Assembly (NCBI RefSeq): GCF_002878395.1
Contig: NC_061121.1
Span: forward strand, 47,135,127 to 47,199,126
DNA from: Capsicum annuum
Lineage: Eukaryota > Streptophyta > Magnoliopsida > Solanales > Solanaceae
DNA: 64,000 bases
Direction: 5' to 3'
Within the stretch, counting starts at the first letter, position 1, and every line of letters starts with the position of its first letter. A program made the position numbers and the translations under genes. Below, in pieces: positions 1 through 9,054 of this stretch. Under the pieces are notes generated by a model. The model had not been told where the DNA came from, did not search any database, and was given only the letters and a program-made list of their open reading frames with translations.

Positions 1-41
1 GTGTGACGTCTAGGGGGTATCTTTGGGTTGTTACATAATCT

Positions 42-161
42 TATACCAAAGGTACTCAATTTACTTGTAAGGTTTGGCAATCGTTTCAAAAGGGCATTAG
101 TATAATGGTAAAGCTTAGTTTTGCCTTCCAACCTCAGACTGATGGTCAAGCTGAGTGGACT
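42..161 (+). pseudogene. Ty3-gypsy integrase core fragment
   Basis: One plus-strand frame reads YTKGTQFTCKVWQSFQ and ends in FQPQTDGQAEWT. This matches the part of the gypsy integrase core around the second catalytic Asp and the conserved PQTDGQAE box with its Glu. The usual S-D before the fragment is changed to Y-T, so the second Asp is not seen. It runs opposite to element A next to it and is cut by the window edge and by A's LTR remnant at about 162, so it belongs to a different insertion. Confidence 0.8.
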
Positions 162-806
162 ATGCCTGAGTTATGAAGATTCACGGAGGGAATTCAATCT
201 TTAAACCTCTAGATGACTGCCTTAAAGAAACCCTAACCCAATCTTTCTTAAGAAGTTTTTGAAAGAGTTTAGAGAGTGTTTTAGTCTTGATAAGTGTGTA
301 ATGGATGACCAAAAAGTGTTATAAGACATGGGGTCTTAAGGGCTTGGGGTTGGAAATGTCCAAAATACCCTCAACTTAAAATCTGTAAAATTCCGCAGGT
401 GGATACGAGTTGACCCTTCAACTTGTCACCGCATAATATGATTCGTACCATTAAGTCGTCACCAGAATAGAAGGTTGGACCCCACACTTTGTCCAACTTA
501 TGAATCCCTTGACCAACTCATCACTAGACCATATGACTAGTAAGATCTAGTCGTATCGAAGGCTGAACATCAAGGACTAGACAGTGGACAACATACGATT
601 GGACCCTACCCACTCGTCAAATTACCATACGACTCGTATGAGTCTCTCATAGCCAGGACAAAACTTGGCCATCAATATACTCACCAATATATGACTAGGG
701 TCCCTAGACTCGTGACCACACCATACGACTTATGGTGTGAGTCGTAAGATGAACAGAGAGTTCAAAATTCAAGAAATTCTCAAGGGCTAAAGTTTGGGGC
801 ATTTTA
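162..806 (-). mobile_element. Truncated 3' LTR of chromovirus A
   Basis: The fragment lies directly outside the polypurine tract of element A. On the minus strand it begins TAAAATGCCCC, a plausible decayed form of the family start TGTAAGACCCC. It then passes through a GC-richer island (about 400-740) full of GACTCGT/ACGACT words, and through text similar to the other LTRs: a GGGTATTTTGG-like box and a leader-like stretch. About 645 bp remain of an expected 1.86 kb. The left end is replaced by the plus-strand integrase scrap. Its island differs from that of the 5' LTR at 13228-15087. Confidence 0.6.
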
Positions 807-807
807 G

Positions 808-820
808 TCTCCCCCACTTA
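808..820 (-). other. Polypurine tract of chromovirus A
   Basis: The minus strand reads TAAGTGGGGGAGA, directly next to the LTR remnant and downstream of the integrase. This is the usual plus-strand primer site of gypsy elements. Confidence 0.7.
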
Positions 821-1004
821 GGATCCTTCATCCTTGAATGATGGGTCAAGGCAACACAAGTGTGATTGAACCCCAATGTCTTTACTCTAACCTTTAAGAC
901 AGAAAATAAAATACCAAGGAATTCACAATCTACTATTAATAAAGACAAAAAACAAAGATGTAAAAAACAACACATACCTCAAGCACAAATTTCCAAAATA
1001 GGGA

Positions 1005-2340
1005 ACAAGAATGGATACTTGGACTTCATGTCCTCCTCGGCTTCCCAAGTAGCTTCCTCGAACTTTTGGTTTTGCCATAGAGCCTTTATTGAAGCCACAT
1101 CTTTTGTTCGCAACCGACGAACTTGCTAATCAAAGATCCTCACCAGGACCTCCTCATAGGAAAACGAATCTGAAATACCAATGTTCTCCAAGGGAACAAC
1201 CAACAAAGGATTACCCATGAATTTCCATAACATGGACACAAAGAATACCAGATGAATGGAACTAATTCTAGAGGGTAATTCTAAATCATATGCAACATTG
1301 CCAACTCTTCTCAAAATTGAGTACGGGCCAACATACCGGAGACTGAGCTTCCCATTCTTTCCAAACCTTATCACTCCCTCTATGGGAGATACCTCCAAGA
1401 ATACTCAGTCGCTAACCTCAAATTCCAAGTCCCTTTGCCTCACGTCCACCTTCTCATAGCTAGGTGAACCATATCTGAGACAAACATTTCTGCCTAACCA
1501 ACCTCAAACCACACAATAGGAAATCATACCTCTTTTTATACAATGCCTCAAATGGGGCCATACCAATGCTAGAATGGTAACTATTGTTATAGGAAAATTC
1601 AATTAGAGGCAAGTGATCAAACCAACTACCACCAAAGTCAATTACACAAGCTCAAAAGATATCTTCCAATGTCTAAATAGTTTTTTCGGCTTTCCCATTC
1701 GATTACAGGTGAAAAACCATACTAAGACTCACTTTAGTACCCAAACCACGTTGAAAAGAGCACTAGAAATGCAACGAGAACTGAGTAGCATGATCTGAAA
1801 TAATCTATACAGGCGCACCATGCAATCGTACAACTTTTCAAAGGTAAAACTTTGCATAATCCTCGGCAGAATTAGTAGTCCACACTGATAAAAAGTGAGC
1901 GGAATTAGCCATCCTATCCACAATGAACAAAACGAAGTCACACTAATTCCACGACCATAAAAGGTCAGTAATGAAATCCATATTAATTAACTCCCACTTC
2001 CACACCGATAGTTTAATTTCTTGAATTAGCCCACCGGGCCTCATGTGCTCCACCTTTAATTGCTGACACACCATACACTTAGCCACAAAGTTAGCTACAT
2101 CCCATTTTATGTTATTCTACTAATGCATATCCTTTAGATCATGATACATCTTTGTTAAATCGGTATGAACCGTATACCGCGAATCATGGGCCTCAGCCAA
2201 ATTCCCATCTCATAACCCATCAATATCAGGAACACAGAACTTCCCTTGGTACCTCAAGATATGATCACCATCGATCTCGAAGGCTATCACCTTCTGCTTA
2301 CCCACATTATCCTTGATTTTTATCAAGAGAGGGTCTAATA
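1005..2340 (-). pseudogene. Chromovirus A integrase with C-terminal chromodomain
   Basis: Minus-strand frames give the integrase core (WKWELINMDFITDL at the first Asp, then DHATQF at the second) and the GKNGKLSLRYVGPY and LELPSRISSIHLVFFVSML segments of the GPY/F module. The last part, at 1005-1125, is a chromodomain (DVASIKALWQNQ, EEATWEAEEDM). Domain order and sequence fit the Tekay/Del chromovirus clade. The frame is broken by stops, including TAG between the GPY/F module and the chromodomain and TGA in place of Trp in SDWVFL. Dead copy; identity is firm. Confidence 0.9.
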
Positions 2341-2344
2341 CCTG

Positions 2345-3287
2345 TTACTCCTTTATTTTTGAACCCAGAGGTGATTTTTCCACCTGTTGCACAAACATAC
2401 CTCCTTCCTCAAAGTCCAAGAAATAAACTACAAGGTTAGCTAAATGGTGAATATCCTTAACCAACTCCCGCTTATCCTTATCCTCCTGAGCTAGACTCCC
2501 CATGGATAACCTTCTAAGAGCATCAACAACTATATTAGCTTTACCTGAATGGTAGTGGAAACTCATATCATTATCTGTTAACAACTCAAGCCACCTCCTT
2601 TGCCTGAGATTAAGATCTTTCTCAGTGAACACATACTGCGGGATCTTATGATCAAAAATGATATCAACATATACCCCATACAGATAATGATGCCTAATTT
2701 TTAATACGAATACCACCACAAATAGCTCCAAGTCTTGAGTTGGATAATTTTTCTCATGAACCTTCAATTTTCAAGAGGCATAAGCAACCATCTTACTATG
2801 TTGCATTAAAACATAACCCAAACCAACCCGAGATGTATCACAACATACGACAAAACCCTTAGTTCCTTGAGGCAGAGTCAAGACTGGAGATGAAGTCAAC
2901 TTATATTTCATTCTCTCAAAACTACCCTTGCAAGCATCAGAACACAAGAACTTTACCTTTTTTTGAGCCAACTTAGCCAATTGGGCAACTATAGAAGAGA
3001 AACAATCCACGAACCTCCTATAATAACCAGCTAAACCTAAGAAGCTCTGAATATCGGTTGGAGTCGTGGGTCGAGGCCACTCCTTAACCACAACAACTTT
3101 CTAAAGATCCATCATGATACCCTCACTAGACACAACATGACCTAGAACTGTAATAACATTCAACAAAAATTCACATTTAGAGAAAATAGCATACAACTAT
3201 TGATCTTTCAAGGTCTGTAATATAATACGAAGGTGATCGATAAGATCCTCCTCATGATTAGAGTATACCGAAATATAATCAATAAAG
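2345..3287 (-). pseudogene. Chromovirus A RT C-terminus and RNase H
   Basis: On the minus strand 2771-3091 reads through VKEWPRPTTPTDIQSFLGLAGYYRRFV, the RT thumb/connection signature, then SPVLTLPQGTKGFVVCCDTSRVGLG, the start of RNase H. 2345-2767 continues RNase H (EKNYPTQDLELFVVVFVLK, YVFTEKDLNLRQRRWLELL). The upstream end at 3248-3287 encodes YISVYSNHEEDL, just after the RT catalytic pair, and stops at the solo LTR. The second catalytic Asp is Tyr here. A stop separates the two reading blocks. Confidence 0.9.
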
Positions 3288-5661
3288 TGTAAGACCCCAC
3301 AAAATCCTAGTCATTTCAGTCCGATACAGCAAGTCAAAAGAGTACCCAGACTTAGAAAAAATTTCAGCTAAGTGTCAAGACTTAGAATCACTTTAGCCTT
3401 CAAAATTGAAGGATCTTATTTTTGACCTTTCTGACCTTAGTATGTCAATTTTCAAGTTGATTCATGATCAAGGTCATATGTAGGTCATCTCAAGCGATTT
3501 TAAGATTTTTCGGACTAGTGTAAGGGTGAGTTTGAATGTCCAAAATAGCAAGGGGTTGCGATAGAGCCCACGAGGGTAAGTTGGACAAGGCTCTGGGTTG
3601 CGCCACGAGGGTTGCTTGACCAGTGTAGGGGTCGCATTGCGAGGGCCGCTTGACCCAAGATGGGTTCACGACATGATAAGGATGTTGTCCAGTAAATTTT
3701 ATCCGGGTTTGTGAGGGCAAATGGGTTATTTTCCCCTTATATTATTCAGCTTTAACACAAAATTTGATATCATAAAGGGCAAAATTCATTCTTTATTCAA
3801 AAAATTCTCTCAAGAAAGAAACCCTATTTCATCAATCTCAAGACCAAGTTTTAAGAAATTCCCAACAATCTTCACGAATTCCGTCATTCAGGCATGTTAG
3901 GTGTTCATCCTTAGGTTTCCTTCCACCCTTGGAGTTCAAGAACCTATTTTAAAACTACAAGTTTAATGATTCATGATTTATATGGGCAATTTGGATTGTA
4001 TTCATGTTGTTGTTGTTGTATGGGTATCAATTCAAGATTTAATTATATGTTTCATGAACATAAGATAGCATGTATGTTGATTGATGTAATTCCCATGTCA
4101 AAACCGTTAAATTTGCAAGATTACATATTGAAGTTATCATTCCCTATAAGTTATTATTTATGTATCATAATCATGCTTTCCAAGTGTTTGATAGAATGTC
4201 CATGTGAATTGAATAGTGTAATCATGACATATTAGCATGTGTTCTCATTCATGTTCAAGTTATAACCTCCAAGTGTGTGACTAAATGCCTCAATGAATGA
4301 ATCATGAACAATTGACTATTGCTATGCTTTCAAGATTTGTCAAGCTTTGTTATTGATACTATCGAGTCCTGGGGGTATTTATTACCCAAAATCTAGCTGA
4401 TTACTTAGTCGCAGTAGAAATTGAATAGACCCAGTAAATGTCAAGAACATTAGTACTCAATCAGTAACAAAACTCAATGAACTCTATCCAGTTCAGTTAA
4501 TCAACACGATCAGTATCAATTCAGTTAAGCTTAGTAAATCTAGTGATCAGTGTCTATTCAGTTAGGAGTAGGATTCAGCACCGAGCGAACCCAGAGATGG
4601 GGGCATTCCTTCCAACAGAGGGTTTGAACCTTAGTAGCAGTCCTGCATTATATAACTTCGTAGCCAACATAGGGTAAGACGTCCTCCTACCATACTAGGA
4701 TTAATGCAACCATATATATAATTCATGAGTCTTCCTGCCAAATTAAGGTTGACGTGACATTATTAGTATCCCTTGGCAAGGTGCTAACACCCTTTCAACT
4801 GGGGTCACAGGTTGGACCCCAACTCAATTTATAATCGGGGTATGTCGATTAGATGAACACTCCCACAATTATAGTTTCAGTCTCAGTATTCAATAAAGAA
4901 CTCAGATAGCTCTACAAAACCATAGGTATCAATTATCAGTTATTTAGCCATCATAAATTGGTACTTCAGTATCATTCTAAACTATCAGTCATCAGTATTC
5001 AATTATCAGAACTCAGAACTTCAGCTTCATTCTAAGTCCGATAGATGTTACATGCATAAGTATTGAATATTTAGCATGTTTAGTAGCTACAGTTTTGCAT
5101 GTACTCTCATTCAGCTACTTCATGTTGTTCATTCAGTCAGTTATCATCACATGCATATGAACCCATGTATATCAGCCTACCTCACTTAGCATACTAGCGC
5201 ATTCAAAGTACTGACAGATACTCTTTCTTTTTCTCTATGATGTCTCATATCATAGGTTCGAATGCTCAGGGTCCTGATTGTGCTTAGCAGCTCAGACTAT
5301 CAGCAGCAGATATAGTGGTGAGTCCTTATATTTTAAGGACAAAGTTTATTTATCTCAGTATTCCAATTAGTCCAGTAGTCGGAGTTAGTTGGGGACTTGT
5401 CCCATCAACTCCATAATCAGACAGTTAGACACTTTCAGACTATCACAGACAGATATTCAGTTTCTTAGATGTTATTATCAGTACATTCAGTTATTATTTT
5501 AGTATTTTGAGAACCTTATGGCATTTTCAGTTATACTTCCGCATATGATCTTCAGTATTATTATTCAGTGCTCACAGCAGATACCAGTCACGGGTTAGCT
5601 TGTGATCCTTCAGGGTCGTAAGCACCGTGTGACGTTTAGGGTGTAGACTCGGGGCGTTACA
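3288..5661 (+). mobile_element. Solo LTR P1 (2374 bp)
   Basis: It begins TGTAAGACCCCAC and ends GGGGCGTTACA, and is flanked by TAAAG (3283-3287) and TGAAG (5662-5666), a 5-bp target duplication with one transition. No internal retroviral sequence is present, so it is a solo LTR left by LTR-LTR recombination. Inside are a GC-rich island (3490-3700), a conserved box GATTCAGCACCGAG near 4570, and a small hairpin at 4373-4387. It splits the RT of element A exactly at the FIDD codons. The related copies are at 9055, 36788 and 52369. Confidence 0.85.
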
Positions 5662-5666
5662 TGAAG

Positions 5667-6301
5667 ACAATTATGAACAAATCTAGAATGTGACAAAATA
5701 CCCTATTCATTCAATCCTCAAATGCTGCCGAGGCATTAGTCAAACCAAAAGATATGATCAAGAACTCAAAATGCCCATACCGGGTATGAAAATTTGTCTT
5801 AGGGATATCCATCTCCCTAATATTTAACTGATGATACCTCGATCGAAGATCGATCTTAGAGAAAAACTTAGCACCCTAAAGTTGATCAAACAAATCATCT
5901 ATCCTTGGAAGAGGGTACTTATTATTTACTTGCACCTTGTTCAACTGTCGGTAATCAATGCACATATGAATGGAGCCATCCTTCTTACGTACAAACAAGA
6001 TGGGTTCACCCAACGAGGACACACTAGGATAGATAAAATCCTTGTCTAAGAGGTCTTTCAACTACTCCTTGAGTTCCTTTAACTCAGCTAGAGCCATTCT
6101 ATATGGGGGAATAGAAATCGTACGAGTGACCAAAACAAGATCAAAACCAAAATAAATCTCCCTATCGAGAGGGACACCAGGTAGATTATCAAGAAAGACG
6201 TCAGGAAACTCATTTACCATAGAAACAAAATGTAAAGAAGGACCCTTCGAGTTAGAATCTTTAACGCAGACCAGGTGATAAAGACACCCCTTAGAGATCA
6301 A
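5667..6301 (-). pseudogene. Chromovirus A RT, N-terminal half
   Basis: The minus strand encodes VNEFPDVFLDNLPGVPLDREI, then SIPPYRMALAELKELKE, and, after a stop, [23 protein letters not shown] and [23 protein letters not shown]. These are the fingers/palm of a gypsy [10 protein letters not shown] and NKYPLPRID are family signatures. The block ends with ..DLFIIVF next to the solo LTR, whose other side carries the rest of the catalytic motif. Stops and a frameshift make it inactive. Confidence 0.9.
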
Positions 6302-6720
6302 TCTCTAAGCTCTAAGATATGATATAAACCTCCTTTTAGGAGTAAGGTAACCACCCTCCCACTCAATAACCAATTTATTTGGGAATTTAAAGACGACCTT
6401 ACAGGTCCAGCAGTCTAAAGAAGCATAGCAGGAGTGCAGCCAATCCATCCCTAATTTGACATCGAAATCAACCATGTCTAACTCAAACAGATCCACCAAA
6501 GTCTCCCCACCACCAACAGATACCACACAATCCCTATAGACTCTTTTAGCAACCATAGAGTCAACCACTGAGGTAGACACAAAAAAGGGGCCAAAATAGA
6601 CTCAGAACCAAAACCAAAATCTACAGCCACAAATAGGGTCATAAAAGAGAGAGTAGACTTTGGATCAAGCAAACAGTACACATCATGGAAAAAGAGTTTC
6701 AACATACCAGTAACAATATC
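6302..6720 (-). pseudogene. Chromovirus A protease region
   Basis: Minus-strand frames at 6305-6705 contain DVYCLLDPKSTLSFM, where the usual D-[ST]-G active site reads D-P-K. Then come VSVGGGETLVDLFELDMVDFDVKLGMDWL and CWTCKVVFKFPN, the conserved second half of the pepsin-like protease of Tekay/Del elements (the hydrophobic GMDWL box). The reading frame shifts around 6480-6580. The protein once cut the gag-pol precursor; the lost Gly and broken frame show it is dead. The equivalent block of element E is at 45600-45900. Confidence 0.85.
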
Positions 6721-7278
6721 AAGAGATGCCTCAGAGTTCTAATGAGAAGTAAGAGTATATAAGTAATTTCGGCCAATGTCGGTACCAAAAGCAGAAGCAG
6801 CACCCTTTGGTATAAGAGTTGATGAATAGGAAATAGGAACCTTATTTGTCCCAAAAGCAACCCTAGAAGGAAAATCACATTGCATATAGCTAATCTGACC
6901 ATAATTAAAATATTGGTTTCTCCCCTTCTCACATTAGCCATGGTGCGACTGACCATAAAATCTACAAGAAAGATATGATAGAGCAGATTGAGCCCCACTA
7001 GCCTGGGATTAGCACTCTGCGCCATGTACTCTCCATCTTGCTGAGAGAAATAATCACTCGACGGCTTTAGGTAAGAAGTACTAGCCATAGAGAAAGAACC
7101 AGAACTCCTCCACTTCTTCTAAGGCCACTTTTCCCCATCTCTACCACTCTGCTACTGGCTTTCTCCCTGATTAGAAAATCTAAATTTCTTACTCAGTCTC
7201 TCACCAATATCAGCCTAATTTTTTTTCTCTTTCTCAACCCGCTGCATATAAACTACAAGCCACAAAATATCTACAAGC
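6721..7278 (-). pseudogene. Chromovirus A gag C-terminal part
   Basis: The minus strand encodes DILWLVVYMQRVEKEKK, then ADIGERLSKKFRFSNQGES, SGRDGEKWP and SFSMASTSYLKPSSDYFSQQ. It ends in a decayed zinc-knuckle stretch (FYGQSHHG with altered Cys) near 6950. This order (helical region, basic linker, knuckle) is normal for chromoviral gag. About 50 residues expected between this block and the gag block at 8502 are absent on either side of the inserted LTR. Several stops are present. Confidence 0.8.
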
Positions 7279-8501
7279 TCTTGTTTTTATTCATCGTAAT
7301 AGGTTTAGTGTTATTTGTGCTTCTAATTCATATGGTGTGATGATGTAGAATGATTTTGGAGATGAATATGATGATATTTTGATGTTAAAGAGGCTGGAAA
7401 ATCAATGAAAAGACACCACAAGACAAGGAATGGAAGAAGGAAGCACCAACACTTAACCAAAATTTGAAGGACAAATTCTAGAGAGCTCATGCAATTAGGA
7501 TGCGTCACATGCTCTATTCCAGGGGGATATAGGGTGAAACGCATGCCCCATTCTATAGGAATAGAGGGTTTGACGCACTCTCCACTCCACACTAGGGCGT
7601 TTGATGCCAAAGTGACTCCTAGGCGGACTTGGCTTACCCTTATACTATATATACATGTTGTATCATATTTTTACATATCTTTTGGACATATTTTGGAGAG
7701 CAAGGGACTACTACAACTTTAGAATTAGGTTTTTATTATTTTTATTTAGTTCATACATATTTTTAGTAGTTAATTACAATATTGTGATTACGATTATGAC
7801 TATGTGTGGCTAAACGCCCTCTTATTATTGCTATGGATTAACTTTGTTTGCTTTGCTTATCAATATTGGTTGTTTTTTTATTCTTATTATAACTATTTTA
7901 AGGATTCGCTACCCTTAGAATAAATCTATTGTCAACCTAGTAATCTTAGGAGAGGGAATAAGGTGATAGAATATGGGAATAAGTAGAGTATGGTTCTTGA
8001 TTCTTTATAAAATAAGAAACTTGAATTAGTATCTAGGACAGGGATATACTTAGATACTTTACTTGATTCATATGTAGGATGATATTTGTTAAGAACTTAA
8101 ATGAATTATTACTCCTCGCTCAACGATGTAGGTGTAAGGTTCAACTTAGGTAAAAGATTAAAGGTTGGGAAATCATAATCGTGCAATTAACCCTACGAAT
8201 CAACAACCAAGATAAGCAAGTTAACGAATGAAATCCAATAGCATAATATGATTGTTTAGAGGGCTTCAACCTTTGGTTTTCTCTTATTAATTGTCCCAAG
8301 ACCTTTACTTTCTGCATTGTTTAGTTTTAATTTACAAGTTCGAAACTCTTTATTTGGTTACTCTCGCATCAATTGAAACTTAAGTGTGAACTAAAATCAA
8401 ATCGTTGCGAAATCTAGTCTCTGTGGGATCGATAACTCATCTTTCTTAAAGGCCACTATATTACTTAGTAGACCACATACACTTGTGTGTACTCTTGGTC
8501 A
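7279..8501 (+). mobile_element. Tat/Athila-like solo LTR inserted in gag of A
   Basis: The 1.2-kb block interrupts the gag of A. Near its right end it carries CTGTGGGATCGATA (8420-8433), the same box found about 80 bp from the 3' end of the LTRs at 54039-55529 and 31961-33450. The right edge ends GGTCA before CTAGC; the left edge follows CAAGC, a possible 5-bp duplication with one mismatch, but the 5' end does not begin TG, so that edge is uncertain. A GC-richer stretch with GCGTCACATGC and GACGCACTC words lies at 7490-7620. No coding sequence is seen. Confidence 0.55.
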
Positions 8502-9049
8502 CTAGCACTTAGATTCTCTCAACTCTCGAGGAAATAAGTGATCAGGAAAGACCCCTGAAAACTCATCCCACAATGTCGGTTTTGTATCATTACCCCCCAT
8601 CACTTCCCACTCCTCATACCACTGATAAGCTACATCTTTCAATTGATATGCAACAAACTCTACACCCTCAGAATCAGTAGCATGCATAACCCTAAAAATA
8701 TCCTTCGTCTCACCAATGAACCCCTGAGGATCGACCTTAGATCCTGTAAAGGTTGGGGGGGGATTCAACATCATAAATTGGCCAACTCGAGGAACCTTAG
8801 ATGAATGACCAATAGAACCAACATGATCAAACTGACGAAAGTATAATATCACTAACTTGGTAAGCATATGAATAGACTGATAGAACTCCACATTATAGAT
8901 ATCTCCTCGATGTGACTGAGCATAAGTGTCACCAGCTCGGGAAGCCCGAGGAGGACTAGTAGGGATCAGTGAAAACCCACGTAGAGCAGTAAAAAAGTAG
9001 GGACCCTAGATCGGGTCTACACTTTATAAGCAGGGCAAGTTCCCTCCAC
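8502..9049 (-). pseudogene. Chromovirus A gag, N-terminal part
   Basis: The minus strand encodes SRASRAGDTYAQSHRGDIY, then an open stretch of 129 codons (8502-8891) with LNPPPTFTGSKVDPQGFIGE, IFRVMHATDSEGVEFVAYQL and a final FPRELRES. This is the conserved capsid domain of Tekay/Del gag (the NPPxF..G.DPQ..ID...IF.VMHATD pattern). It forms the virus-like particle shell. It is cut downstream by the LTR at 7279-8501 and upstream by the solo LTR at 9055. Confidence 0.9.
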
Positions 9050-9054
9050 ATTAT

